Shown here: positions 1 to 9,480 of the stretch, in pieces
How positions within the stretch are numbered: the stretch's first letter is position 1
Layout: every line of letters starts with the position of its first letter
Source: Pseudomonas massiliensis
GTDB taxonomy: Bacteria > Pseudomonadota > Gammaproteobacteria > Pseudomonadales > Pseudomonadaceae
Direction of reading: 5' to 3'
DNA length: 64,000 nt
Assembly: GCF_000826105.1 (NCBI RefSeq)
Contig: NZ_CCYK01000007.1
Location: 806,001 to 870,000, forward strand
Position numbers and translations under genes: made by a program
The notes under the pieces: generated by a model
Databases searched by the model: none
The model's input: only the letters and a program-made list of their open reading frames with translations
Told to the model about the DNA's origin: nothing

Positions 1-2
1 TA

Positions 3-1976
3 TTCATGGACAAAGTCTGCGCATTGAAGCCTATCAAGCTCGCCTACATCAATAGTGTCGAATCAAGAGTAGTGCTACCGGGGCTGGCTTCCAACTTTGT
101 CCCGACGGTCAGCCTGATTCATGAATTTCCAGCCTACATTCGACCGAAGACCGCCTTTCTGGAGGTATTGTATTGGTCCACAGAGGTCGTGTTTTCTTCG
201 ACGGTAATTCATCAAAGTGCGGTAAAGGAGCTACCTGTACTCGCTGATCGTCCTGTACATATCCTCCCCCAAGGACGATGCGATCTATCCTTCGTACCAG
301 AGGACGAGCCCACGGACTCGACAGAAGCCGAACGCCTCGAGGCACGCTTCAAGGCACTCAAGCAAGAAGGCAAACAGATCGTTCTAGGCGCCGGCCTCGT
401 CCAGCTTCGCAAGGGCGTGGAACTGTTCATCGACTGCGCGCTGCGGGTATACGAACGTGGAGGAATGGATGACCTGCATTTCGTTTGGGTAGGGAAGGGT
501 TATGATCCTGAGCGTGATATCCAGTACTCGGCCTACTTGTACGACCAAATACTGAGAGCCGGGCTCGAAGACCATGTCACCTTCATACCGGAGACCTCAG
601 CGATCGAGGTAGCTTATGAACAATCGGCAATGGTCCTGATCACTTCCAGGCTCGACCCTTTGCCAAATGTAGCAATCGACGCAATGTGCTTCGGGGTGCC
701 GGTGCTGTGCTTCGAGCGCACCACCGGCTTGACCGATTTTCTGGAGCGTTGCGGCGTACAACACGCATGTGTCGCTCGGTATCTTCATGTCCCGGAGCTT
801 GCGGACAAAGTCATTGGACTTGCCAGGGACGATCACGCGCGGCTAGCACTTGGCGCCACACTCAGAGCGAGCGCCTTGGATGTATTTTCCATGGATAACT
901 ATATTCAGGGGCTGGAGGACATCGGTAATGCGGCAGCTGTACGTACACGGCAGGAAAAGGCTGATTTCGACCTGATTACCGCCGCCAAGGTATATCGGCA
1001 GGATTACATTGCTCGCCACTTGGTATGCAAAACCGACTTCGATACCTTGCGCACCTATGTACGGGCCTGGGCCAGCGGCGTGGAAAAACGAAAGCTCTTC
1101 CCCGGCTTTCATCCCGGCATGTATGCACAACAGTGCGCCGATTATCGACCGGGCCAGGATCCACTGGCCAGCTACCTGCAGAATGGGCGCCCGGCTGGGG
1201 TATGGGCGTGGGACGTCATAACGCCCGATACGCCTGCGGCCGTTATACCGGCGGGCCTTCGGATAGCTCTGCATGTGCACGTTTACTATGTTGACCTATT
1301 CGAAGACATCCTCGAGGGGCTTGAAGGCAATACCCTACAGCCGGACCTGTTCCTCAGCGTGCCTGACGAAGCCATCAAGCAAGCTGCGACCATCGCATGC
1401 CAGCGCTATAAAGGTACTGTAAAGGCAATCGAAGTCGTGCCTAATGTGGGGCGCGACATAGGTCCGTTCCTAAGTGGCTTCGAACAGCGCCATTTGCTGG
1501 ACTATGAAATAGTCGGTCATCTCCATACCAAGAAGACCAAAGACTACAAAGACCCTATGGTCGGCCGGATATGGTACGAGTTCCTGCTTGCCAACCTGCT
1601 CGGTAAGTCCGCGCCCATGGCTGATATCATCGTATCCAGGCTAATTGAGAACAAGCAGCTCGGCATGGTCTTTCCGGATGACCCCAACCTGGTAGGGTGG
1701 GACTCCAACATGGCATTCGCCCGACCGTTCATGGCAAAGCTCGGTCTCGATCACTTGCCGAACGACATTGTCTTTCCCGTGGGAACCATGTTCTGGGCGC
1801 GCGCTGAATGCATGCGGCCTCTGTTGGAGCTGGGCCTTTGCTGGGATGACTACCCTACCGAGCCTTTGCCGTTCGACGGTACCATGCTGCATGCCCTGGA
1901 GCGTCTGATGCCGATGGTTGCTGTCGCCAAGGGCTACACTATTTCTTCCACCAACGTGCAGAACATTACGAGATAA
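3..1976 (+). CDS. Glycosyltransferase (GT4) fused to RgpF-type domain, 5' truncated
   Basis: The reading frame is open to the window edge and the first visible Met (base 6) lies inside a glycosyltransferase N-domain, so the gene starts upstream. Visible residues 1-310 look like a GT4 fold: a GAGLVQLRKGVELFI stretch near 125 and a C-terminal domain with PLPNVAIDAMCFGVPVLCFE near 220. Residues about 415-640 match the rhamnan synthesis protein F type, with HVHVYYVDLFEDIL, PNVGRDIGPFL and HLHTKKTKDY. It probably adds sugars, perhaps rhamnose, to a cell-surface polysaccharide in the cytoplasm. The next gene begins one base after its stop, so they are co-transcribed. The sugar specificity cannot be read from the sequence. 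Confidence 0.85.
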   Translation, partial: FMDKVCALKPIKLAYINSVESRVVLPGLASNFVPTVSLIHEFPAYIRPKTAFLEVLYWSTEVVFSSTVIHQSAVKELPVLADRPVHILPQGRCDLSFVPEDEPTDSTEAERLEARFKALKQEGKQIVLGAGLVQLRKGVELFIDCALRVYERGGMDDLHFVWVGKGYDPERDIQYSAYLYDQILRAGLEDHVTFIPETSAIEVAYEQSAMVLITSRLDPLPNVAIDAMCFGVPVLCFERTTGLTDFLERCGVQHACVARYLHVPELADKVIGLARDDHARLALGATLRASALDVFSMDNYIQGLEDIGNAAAVRTRQEKADFDLITAAKVYRQDYIARHLVCKTDFDTLRTYVRAWASGVEKRKLFPGFHPGMYAQQCADYRPGQDPLASYLQNGRPAGVWAWDVITPDTPAAVIPAGLRIALHVHVYYVDLFEDILEGLEGNTLQPDLFLSVPDEAIKQAATIACQRYKGTVKAIEVVPNVGRDIGPFLSGFEQRHLLDYEIVGHLHTKKTKDYKDPMVGRIWYEFLLANLLGKSAPMADIIVSRLIENKQLGMVFPDDPNLVGWDSNMAFARPFMAKLGLDHLPNDIVFPVGTMFWARAECMRPLLELGLCWDDYPTEPLPFDGTMLHALERLMPMVAVAKGYTISSTNVQNITR

Positions 1977-1977
1977 A

Positions 1978-2910
1978 ATGAATATTCTGATTTTTGGCGG
2001 AGGCGGCTTCATTGGTTCGGCAATCGCCGACAGGCTGCTCAAGGATGGCCATGCGCTTCGCATCTTCGAGCGCCCTCGTGTGCAACCGTATCGCGACTTC
2101 CTCGCAACCGAATCGGTGGACTGGGTTGCTGGCGACTTGACCAGCAACCATGATGTCACCGCGGCGCTCGACGGAATGGACGTGGTTCTACATCTCGTGT
2201 CAACGACATTACCCAAGACATCGAATGATGACCCTATCTACGACGTCCAGAGCAATCTGGTAGGCACGTTGCATATGTTGAACGCAATGGTCGAGAGAAA
2301 AATCTCTCGCGTGATGTTCATTTCTTCAGGCGGGACAGTTTACGGCAAGCCCGTTTCCACGCCTATAATGGAATCTCATCCCACGGAGCCCTTGGTGTCC
2401 TATGGGATCACGAAGCTAGCTATTGAGAAGTTTCTGCTAATGTATCAGCAGCTTCATGGTATCCGCGCAACCATCATGCGTGTTGCCAACCCATACGGTG
2501 AGCGCCAGCGGGTCGAAACTGCGCAGGGCGCTGTCGGAGTGTTCCTAAGCAAGGCCTTGCAGCATCAGCCGATTCAAATATGGGGTGATGGTAGCGTCAC
2601 CCGTGACTATATCTATGTATCTGACGTAGCGGATGCTTTCGCCGCCGCCATTGAATACAACGGAGCTCACAGCGTATTCAATATCAGTTCCGGCATCGGC
2701 GTTGATATCAATGAGTTGGTAGGGCATATTGAAAACGCAACAGGTGAATCCATACGAAAGGAATACCTGCCTGGACGGCCTTACGATGTCCCGGTGAGTG
2801 TGTTGGATAATAGCCTGGCAAGTCGCGAGCTTGGCTGGACGCCTAGGGTGGGCCTTGAAGAAGGGTTGAAATTGACGACCGCATGGATGCGGGGATCGCT
2901 GGCAAAATGA
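1978..2910 (+). CDS. NAD-dependent sugar-nucleotide epimerase/dehydratase
   Basis: This is an extended short-chain dehydrogenase of 310 residues. The N-terminal Rossmann motif is GGGGFIG (residues 7-13). The active site shows SSGGTVYG followed by YGITK (the YxxxK pair). NPYGERQ and RDYIYVSDVADA are typical of UDP-glucose 4-epimerase-like enzymes. I chose the ATG at 1978 because the Rossmann strand MNILIFGG starts there; an upstream in-frame start would overlap the preceding gene by 59 bases. It likely makes or interconverts a nucleotide sugar for the neighbouring transferases. The exact substrate is not evident. The next gene overlaps its stop codon. Confidence 0.85.
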   Translation: MNILIFGGGGFIGSAIADRLLKDGHALRIFERPRVQPYRDFLATESVDWVAGDLTSNHDVTAALDGMDVVLHLVSTTLPKTSNDDPIYDVQSNLVGTLHMLNAMVERKISRVMFISSGGTVYGKPVSTPIMESHPTEPLVSYGITKLAIEKFLLMYQQLHGIRATIMRVANPYGERQRVETAQGAVGVFLSKALQHQPIQIWGDGSVTRDYIYVSDVADAFAAAIEYNGAHSVFNISSGIGVDINELVGHIENATGESIRKEYLPGRPYDVPVSVLDNSLASRELGWTPRVGLEEGLKLTTAWMRGSLAK

Positions 2911-3899
2911 TTTCCGCGTCGCCCAGGCGTCCGAAGGTGTCGGTGGTGATACCGACCAAGAATGGCGGGAGCCTTTTTCGGAAAGTTCTGACTTCGGTCC
3001 TCGCTCAGGAAACGAACTGGCCTTATGAGGTCATTGTCGTTGACTCGGGCTCCAAGGATGAAACCGTACCGATCATTGAAAGTTTTCCGGAAGTCAAGCT
3101 GATCCGGATTTCAGCTGAGGAGTTTCAACACGGGCGGACGAGAAACCTTGCTATTGCACATGCGAAGGGGGAGTACATCGCTGTGATTACGCAGGATGCG
3201 CTGCCCTATGACGATCTATGGCTGGCAGGGTTGGTCGATGCAATCGAGCAAACCCCCGAGATTGCTGGGGTGTTTGGCAGACATATAGCGCATACGGACG
3301 CTTCGGTATTTACCAGGCAGGAAATCGACCATCATTTCTTGAATTTCGAATCTGAACCGGTTGTTTGGTTGCAGGACTGTACCAGATACGAAAGGGACCC
3401 TGGTTACCGCCAGAAACTCTATTTCTTCTCTAATAACAATGCTTTGATCCGGCGTTCTATCTGGGAACAATACCCTTACCCGGAAATCGATTTTTCGGAA
3501 GACCAGGCATGGGCAAGGTCTATAATCGAGGCGGGATTCAAAAAGGCCTACGCTCAAGGTTCGGTAGTCTACCACTCCCATAATTACGGCCTTTTCGAGC
3601 GTTTCCAGCGTAGCTTCGATGAAAGTCGAGCGCTGGAAGCTTTGTTCAGGTACAACGATGCCAAAGGCGTGACTGTCCTGTTGCGACGGTGGTTGGGATT
3701 GACGCTGCGAGATATCCGAACCCTGCGTATCGCTCGAGCGAAGGGAAAAGGCATTCGGATGCTTGATGTACTGAAGATGCCGATAGATAACCTCATGCGA
3801 GTCGCGGGAGGATGGCTTGGCAGTCGTACGGATCTACACACACCCTGCCTGGTAGCGCTTTGCTCCAGAGATCAGAAGCTGAAACGCGTTAAGGCTTGA
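2907..3899 (+). CDS. Family 2 glycosyltransferase, rhamnosyltransferase-like
   Basis: A GT2 domain starts near residue 10 with VSVVIPTKNGG, followed by VIVVDSGSKDET and an acidic metal site in ITQDALP. The segment FSNNNALIRRSIWEQYPYP and EDQAWARSIIEAG are typical of RfbF-type rhamnosyltransferases. The ATG at 2907 overlaps the epimerase stop in an ATGA, which favours it over an ATG 24 bases upstream. Length is 330 residues. It acts in the cytoplasm on a lipid-linked glycan intermediate. Translational coupling with both neighbours is visible. Confidence 0.85.
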   Translation: MISASPRRPKVSVVIPTKNGGSLFRKVLTSVLAQETNWPYEVIVVDSGSKDETVPIIESFPEVKLIRISAEEFQHGRTRNLAIAHAKGEYIAVITQDALPYDDLWLAGLVDAIEQTPEIAGVFGRHIAHTDASVFTRQEIDHHFLNFESEPVVWLQDCTRYERDPGYRQKLYFFSNNNALIRRSIWEQYPYPEIDFSEDQAWARSIIEAGFKKAYAQGSVVYHSHNYGLFERFQRSFDESRALEALFRYNDAKGVTVLLRRWLGLTLRDIRTLRIARAKGKGIRMLDVLKMPIDNLMRVAGGWLGSRTDLHTPCLVALCSRDQKLKRVKA

Positions 3900-5131
3900 T
3901 ATTGAATATTCATTTATTCCGTTCGCAATTGAAGAAGGCACTCGACCATATCCGACGCGAGGGGCTGGGATCATTGCTAAAGATTGTATCCAGACGTTTG
4001 AGAAGTTCGCGTGCACTGCTGACGAAGCCGGATGTAGTGCATGCCTATCGTTTTCTTGAATGGACCCCAAGTGTGCAGCAGCCCGATCACGCCATGACTC
4101 GGCGCGAGCGTTCCGTAAACTGGTACATTCCTCCGATAGGAAAGGGGTCAGGCGGGCATCTGAACATCTTTCGCTTCCTAAGGTACCTGGGTGATCAGGG
4201 CTTCTCCAACCGGGTGATCATTGTAGACGATGAAAGCCATCTATCGATCAGACAAGTTCAAAAACAGATTCGTGACTGGTTCGATTTGCCTGGTGCGGAA
4301 GTATTCTACATTAACGATATTGTGCCTAGCGCGGCGGTTAGCATAGCCACGTCGTGGCAGACTGCATATGCTGTTCACAATCTCCGTGCACAAACGCATA
4401 AATGTTATTTCGTCCAGGATTATGAGCCATGGTTCTTCCCGGCCGGTACCGAGTATGCACTTGCCGAGCAGACCTATCGGTTTGGTTTCCACGGTTTTAC
4501 AGCAGGCGATTGGTTAGCACGTCGTTTGGCTGATGAATTTTCTATGGTTACCACCCCCTTAGGCTTTTCCTATGATCGAGATCTTTACGGGCCGGTGGAC
4601 CCACCGCTCAGAAATGAGAAGCCGCGAATATTCTTCTATGTACGTCCGCCTACTGCCAGGCGCGCGTTTGATCTCGGGGTATTGGTGTTCGCTGAACTTG
4701 GCAGGCGCTTGTCCGGATTCACGGTTGTCATGGCCGGATGGGATGTAAGCCACTACGCGTTTCCTTTCACGTGCGAACACGCCGGGCTAATGAATCAGGA
4801 GAGGCTGCGTGCCCTTTATCAATCCTGTGACGCTGCCCTGGTTCTATCGTTCACCAATGTCTCGCTTCTACCGCTGGAAATCATGGCGTGCGGCGTGCCT
4901 GTGGTCAGCAATCGTGCGGAGTTCACAGAGTGGCTGCTCAACGACGACGTGGCAATGCTCGCCGAGCCCACTGTCGATGGCTTGGCCAATGCCCTAGAGG
5001 AGGTCCTGGGCGGAGCTGAGACAGCGCTGCGCCTGAGACAAAACGGCTTGGCACTCGTTGCCTCGACTAGCTGGGAGGCGGAAGGCAAGAAATTTTCGGG
5101 TCAGGTAGCTGCGCTTGTTGAAGGAGGATAG
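3896..5131 (+). CDS. WsaF-like family 4 glycosyltransferase
   Basis: The 411-residue protein has an N-terminal region with WYIPPIGKGSGGHLNIFR, as in WsaF-type rhamnosyltransferases, and CYFVQDYEPWFFPAGTEY, then a C-terminal donor domain with LPLEIMACGVPVVSN and an acidic residue nearby. I place the start at TTG 3896, which overlaps the preceding stop as TTGA; a second TTG lies at 3902. It is the fourth gene of a tightly packed glycan operon. Donor and linkage cannot be read directly, and rhamnose is a family-based guess. Confidence 0.8.
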   Translation: MILNIHLFRSQLKKALDHIRREGLGSLLKIVSRRLRSSRALLTKPDVVHAYRFLEWTPSVQQPDHAMTRRERSVNWYIPPIGKGSGGHLNIFRFLRYLGDQGFSNRVIIVDDESHLSIRQVQKQIRDWFDLPGAEVFYINDIVPSAAVSIATSWQTAYAVHNLRAQTHKCYFVQDYEPWFFPAGTEYALAEQTYRFGFHGFTAGDWLARRLADEFSMVTTPLGFSYDRDLYGPVDPPLRNEKPRIFFYVRPPTARRAFDLGVLVFAELGRRLSGFTVVMAGWDVSHYAFPFTCEHAGLMNQERLRALYQSCDAALVLSFTNVSLLPLEIMACGVPVVSNRAEFTEWLLNDDVAMLAEPTVDGLANALEEVLGGAETALRLRQNGLALVASTSWEAEGKKFSGQVAALVEGG

Positions 5132-5279
5132 TTGTCGGCGGTATTAGGCCGCCAGTGGCTGCATGACATTCGGATGTATAGAATGCTGGCCTGGTTACAC
5201 ACTTATGAAGTGTGCTGTGCCAGCTACGTAGTTCTATGGTCGGCTTCTTTTTTTGATTGAGACATTTAGCGGAGTTCCA

Positions 5280-7184
5280 ATGCTGGAAGCAAGCACGCCC
5301 GCAGGCATCACGACGTTGTTCAAAGGTCTGCCTCGCTCTCATATGGCGGCAGTATGTTTTTCACTTTTTAGTCTGCTCCTTTTTCTCGTCAAGATGCACG
5401 GCGCCTGGTATGGCGCTATCGCTGATGATGGCGCGTTTTTCCTAAAGTACGCGCAGAATATGGCCAACGGCTATTTCTGGATCTGGAATCCAGGGGAGGC
5501 GCCAGTATGGGGGGCTTCAGCGCCGTTGTATCCACTTTATATCGCGGCCATAATAAAGCTAGGATTCACGCCTCTAGACGCTATCGTATCTGGAGGGAGC
5601 GCCCTGGGCGCGCTGGCACTGAGCGCTACCAGTGGCTTGCTGGTAAGACGTTTCGGATACATCGCTGGCATTTTATTCGTAGCATTCGCCGTTTGTGACA
5701 GCCATTTCATCTGGTTTCTGAGCACTGCGGGGCTTGAGTCACCGTTGACGATTGCCTTTTTGACGGCTGGCCTGTTCGCGCTGTCGGCGAACAATAACGC
5801 CTGGTATGTCGGCATTGCGGCCGGGCTTTTGGCGATTGATAAGATCGACCAGATTCCCGTTGCGTTCTGGTTGCTGTGCGCCTTCAGCTTCAAGGCGGGT
5901 AGGATTCAATACCGGGCAGTGGGAATAGCGGCGGCAATCTCCGTTGTATGGTATGGCTTCGCATGGTGCTGGTTTGGTCTTCCTATTCCCAATTCGTTCA
6001 TAACCAAAAGCCTTTTCCAGAACCAGCCTGCAATCATCGACTGGCGTTGGTTTGGCAGGTTCGTACTTTATGAAAACTATCACATAGTCTTGTCCGGTCT
6101 GGCGCTGGTTTCGATCCTGCTCAAGCGGCGAGTGGCCGCTCCGGTGCATATCTACTTGCTTGGATTGATAATTACTCACCTTGTAGCCTATACCCTGAAG
6201 CATCCGCTGGAACCCTATAACTGGTATGCAATGCCGTCGATATATGGGTTGCTGGTGGTTGCTGCGGTGGGCGCGCAGGCGCTATGGGAGAAGTGTAGAA
6301 CCCATGGCTATACTGCGGCGTTACTTTTCTTGGTGGCGTCTCTTTATCTCATTTTTCATGTCAAGGAGCATGGTGAATTCCTGTCAGCTGCGATAAAACA
6401 ATATCTTTATCTCGAAAAAGATCGAATGCAAGCCGGCAAATGGGTTGACGAACATACGCCAAAGGATTTTCGAGTATATACCTACTTCGGGGGGCCGGCT
6501 TTTTATTCTCAACGTTACGTCTACGATGCCTCTTTCCTGAATCGCCCTTATGAAAAAGAAAACATGGTGGCGAAATATCGACCCGAGATTATCGTTGCTC
6601 GAACGAACCGTGAATCAGATGACTATACCTTGGTCAAGGTGTTTGCGAGCGCCCGTCAGGAGGGAATAGATTTCGCCTTTGGCGTTCACGTTCGGAATGA
6701 CGTTCTGAATAAAGTGACTGACAAGGACGAAAGATTGAAGGCCTGCAGTGGCGATGACAGCTGCGGCGCGCTCGATACGCCGTTGATCAAGCAAGCGCTC
6801 GCGCCTCAGCTGGGTGATAACTTTGGAGTGATCCGCGCTGCGGGGAAAGGGGGGGCAATCTTTGTCCACCCTGGAGAAAAGACGCCGAGTAGCTTCGAGC
6901 TTTCGCCTACCGCCCTTACGAAATCACACATGCCCACAGCTACGCTGGTGGTGTCCATTTCGGACAATGTGCCTTCGGATGCTGTAGCCCGAGGGGCGGC
7001 AAGCGTTGGCATTGAGGTCACCAGAGGTGGTACTCGCTACCATGAGCGCGAAGTGGTGACGCTTGGGCGTCCAATCTCGATAGTACTAGATACGTCGCCA
7101 GGGCCAAACTATAAGGTAGTCGTTGATAACAACGGAAATCCTGACACTGACTGGACGATCATCCGCCAGCTTCCTGCAGACTGA
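5280..7184 (+). CDS. Polytopic membrane protein, GT-C glycosyltransferase-like
   Basis: The 634-residue protein has a cytoplasmic start, about ten membrane segments up to residue 370, and a soluble C-terminal half. Just after the first membrane segment it has IADDGAFFLKYAQNMANGY and then NPGEAPVWGASAPLYPL. This acidic pair plus an aromatic loop is the layout of GT-C enzymes that use polyprenyl-phosphate sugars on the periplasmic face. GGAG at 5271-5274 sits five bases before ATG 5280, so I prefer it to the in-frame TTG at 5253. A 148-bp gap separates it from the preceding gene and a strong terminator follows. The exact acceptor is unknown. Confidence 0.65.
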   Translation: MLEASTPAGITTLFKGLPRSHMAAVCFSLFSLLLFLVKMHGAWYGAIADDGAFFLKYAQNMANGYFWIWNPGEAPVWGASAPLYPLYIAAIIKLGFTPLDAIVSGGSALGALALSATSGLLVRRFGYIAGILFVAFAVCDSHFIWFLSTAGLESPLTIAFLTAGLFALSANNNAWYVGIAAGLLAIDKIDQIPVAFWLLCAFSFKAGRIQYRAVGIAAAISVVWYGFAWCWFGLPIPNSFITKSLFQNQPAIIDWRWFGRFVLYENYHIVLSGLALVSILLKRRVAAPVHIYLLGLIITHLVAYTLKHPLEPYNWYAMPSIYGLLVVAAVGAQALWEKCRTHGYTAALLFLVASLYLIFHVKEHGEFLSAAIKQYLYLEKDRMQAGKWVDEHTPKDFRVYTYFGGPAFYSQRYVYDASFLNRPYEKENMVAKYRPEIIVARTNRESDDYTLVKVFASARQEGIDFAFGVHVRNDVLNKVTDKDERLKACSGDDSCGALDTPLIKQALAPQLGDNFGVIRAAGKGGAIFVHPGEKTPSSFELSPTALTKSHMPTATLVVSISDNVPSDAVARGAASVGIEVTRGGTRYHEREVVTLGRPISIVLDTSPGPNYKVVVDNNGNPDTDWTIIRQLPAD

Positions 7185-7194
7185 CCTCATTATA

Positions 7195-7220
7195 CCGGGC
7201 GGGCAGTCGCCCGCCCGGTT
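7195..7220 (+). terminator. Intrinsic terminator after the first glycan operon
   Basis: A perfect 10-bp GC-rich stem (7195-7204 with 7209-7218) encloses the loop AGTC and is followed by TT then GG. It lies 10 bases after the stop of the membrane protein and before the convergent FAD gene, so it may serve both directions. The T-run is short. Confidence 0.75.
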
Positions 7221-7287
7221 TGGCTGGCTATTGGCATGGCAATAGCCTAAAAGGATGCAAGCACTTTGAGTATTATCTTCAGCTGGT

Positions 7288-8655
7288 CTAAGTACCAATT
7301 GTCTGATGTACGAGTCTTCTAGCCAAGCGGTGAGCATGGCGTCGCAGCTCAGGTACGGCAGTCGCCTCCCAGTGCATTGCCTTTAGCATTGGCCCGATAT
7401 AGCTAAGCCACGTGCTAGTCGTGCCGTCTGATTCGATAACAGCCCCATCGCCCTGGACGTGTAAACCAAGGCCGAGCTCGTCGGGAGTGATAAAGCCTCG
7501 GGCCAGCAGATGTTGTACCAGCCGAGAGTCTATTTCCCACAGGCGCATGGATGGCCCGGTATAGTTCACTATCAGGTCACATTCGAGAACACAGGCACGC
7601 TCTTGGCCACGCGGGGATACTTTCACTTCGAGTCGGCTCTCTCGCTCGGTGACCTCCGTGAGGCGGCCGGCTAGATAAGACAGCTTGCCGCTTAAAAACG
7701 CGCCTTGCAGTTTTAGCTGCATGTCCGGCGGTACGCGATGGCGATGTGTATCCCATAACGGTTTAACGTGCCGAAGAAATCGACGTCGCTCTACAAGAGG
7801 GATGCGCTCCCATAATTCACATGTTATAGGGCGCAGCGCAGCGAAGGCTTCCCGCCAATGATCGGGCCTGGATGCCAAGTGGTGCCTCAGAGTGCGGACG
7901 TAAGCTCTAGCGGACGGCTGCGCCTTGAGCATTTCATCAACCATTTGTTGGAACGACACGGTCATCCGTGCACCGACAATGTGTTCCCGAGGCACTCGAC
8001 CCCGCCGGGAAAGCATGATCACTCGCGCATTTGGTGCACTGCCCAGGATACTAAGTGCCAAATCGGCTGCGGTTAAGCCTGAACCTATCAATAGGACGGT
8101 CGCATCGCCTGATGGCCGCAAGGCAAAACGGCCGTTCCAGGGGTCGGCTACATATCGTTCGGATCTTCTCATCTGTGCAAGCGAAGATATTGAGGCGGGC
8201 GGGAAATTACCGAGCGCCAGCACTACGTGGTCGGCAAATAAGGGCGGTTGACCCTCTATGATGATCTTTGCTCCGGACGAGTGAGGATTAACCGCCACGG
8301 CTTCACCGGCAATGAATGTGTAGCGCCCCTGCGACGAGGCTACAGCCACCTCCAACTGATACCTCAGGTATTCCCCATAACACTGCCTGGATGCGTAGGT
8401 GCTTGCGTGGATGTCCCAGCCGCGTGTTCTTCCATAGTCGACGAAGGAGTTGGGCGCTTCATCGAATGCCGACATACCGCCGGCGGGCACATTGAGTAGA
8501 TGATGTTCATCACAGAGTCCATAGGCGAGTCCACCCGGCGGCCCTAGAGCGCGATCGATGATCAACAAGCGATCATCTGGCCCTGCCTCATTCAGATACC
8601 TGATCGCGGTGACGATACCGCTGAATCCGCCCCCGACGATGGCCACGGTGCTCAT
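7288..8655 (-). CDS. FAD/NAD(P)-binding oxidoreductase-like protein
   Basis: This 455-residue protein opens with an FAD-binding Rossmann motif (VAIVGGGFSGI, residues 4-14) and has HLLNVPAGGMSAF near 55, a signature of the FAD_NAD-binding 9 family. A second dinucleotide motif, LLIGSGLTAADLAL, is near 180. No substrate can be assigned. Its start lies 6 bases after the stop of the upstream APS kinase gene, so the two form an operon. The position in a surface-glycan locus suggests redox tailoring of a small molecule or sugar, but that is inference only. Confidence 0.75.
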   Translation of the reverse strand: MSTVAIVGGGFSGIVTAIRYLNEAGPDDRLLIIDRALGPPGGLAYGLCDEHHLLNVPAGGMSAFDEAPNSFVDYGRTRGWDIHASTYASRQCYGEYLRYQLEVAVASSQGRYTFIAGEAVAVNPHSSGAKIIIEGQPPLFADHVVLALGNFPPASISSLAQMRRSERYVADPWNGRFALRPSGDATVLLIGSGLTAADLALSILGSAPNARVIMLSRRGRVPREHIVGARMTVSFQQMVDEMLKAQPSARAYVRTLRHHLASRPDHWREAFAALRPITCELWERIPLVERRRFLRHVKPLWDTHRHRVPPDMQLKLQGAFLSGKLSYLAGRLTEVTERESRLEVKVSPRGQERACVLECDLIVNYTGPSMRLWEIDSRLVQHLLARGFITPDELGLGLHVQGDGAVIESDGTTSTWLSYIGPMLKAMHWEATAVPELRRHAHRLARRLVHQTIGT

Positions 8656-8661
8656 TGAAAC

Positions 8662-9240
8662 TTACCGTTCGAGGTGGTTGAGGATTTGAGTTACGCATTC
8701 ATCCACACTTCGGTCAAGAGTTTCTACCCGCACCTGCGGGGAATTCGGCGTTTCATACGGGGAATCGATACCAGTGAAATGCTTGATATGCCCTTCACGG
8801 GCTTTCTTGTATAAGCCCTTGGGGTCGCGACGCTCGCATTCTTCCAGCGGAGTGCTTATATATACTTCTACGAAACGATCAGCACCAATCACCCTCTTGG
8901 CCAGCGCTCGATCCCGGTGAAAGGGTGAAATGAACGCTGTGATGACTATTAGCCCCGCTTCAACGAACAGCTTGGCAACTTCGGAAACCCTGCGAATGTT
9001 TTCCTGCCTGTCGTCGTCCGAGAACCCAAGATCGGAGCATAATCCCAAGCGTACGCTGTCTCCATCCAGCAGGTAGGTGTGCCTGCCCTGCGCCACTAGT
9101 CTCTGTTCAAGGGCGCTTGCCACTGTTGATTTTCCGGAACCGCTCAGTCCGGTAAGCCAGACAACCATGGGCTGTTGGTGCTTTTGTTGCGCCCGTGTCT
9201 GCGCAGTGACCGTAAAAGCGTGTTTTGTAAGATTCTGCAT
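8662..9240 (-). CDS. cysC: Adenylylsulfate (APS) kinase, CysC type
   Basis: The enzyme phosphorylates APS to PAPS, the sulfate donor. The 192-residue sequence shows the P-loop GLSGSGKST (residues 30-38), LDGDSVRLGLCSDLGFS, DDRQENIRRV and the ISPFHRDR loop with the Ser that in the family accepts phosphate. It is a stand-alone kinase, not fused to a CysN-type GTPase. It is followed within 6 bases by the FAD protein. The 240-bp upstream gap (9241-9480) is relatively AT-rich and probably holds the promoter. A glycan-cluster location suggests PAPS for sulfation, although no sulfotransferase is visible here. Confidence 0.88.
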   Translation of the reverse strand: MQNLTKHAFTVTAQTRAQQKHQQPMVVWLTGLSGSGKSTVASALEQRLVAQGRHTYLLDGDSVRLGLCSDLGFSDDDRQENIRRVSEVAKLFVEAGLIVITAFISPFHRDRALAKRVIGADRFVEVYISTPLEECERRDPKGLYKKAREGHIKHFTGIDSPYETPNSPQVRVETLDRSVDECVTQILNHLER

Positions 9241-9480
9241 TAGGTCAATCCAGTGGAAGGTAACCGCTCAGAGCCAGTAGTGTACCGCCGTTCCCTGAAA
9301 CGAAGGGAGGGAAGCCGGTGGGCTTTGACACAAAATATTTTCAGATTAGCTCGGCGGACGACGTCGAGCCCTGACTTGAATCAGACCGATATGACGATCA
9401 AGTTAGGTTTTTGTTCCTTGCGCTACAGCCGTAGGTAAGCCTATCGGCAGCATTCCGCAGCCTGGCTTGTCTCGGGCCGC

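Noticed and set aside
5199..5215. Palindrome CACACTT-ATG-AAGTGTG before the GT-C-like gene
   Set aside because: There is no T-run, so it is not a terminator, and nothing ties it to a regulator.
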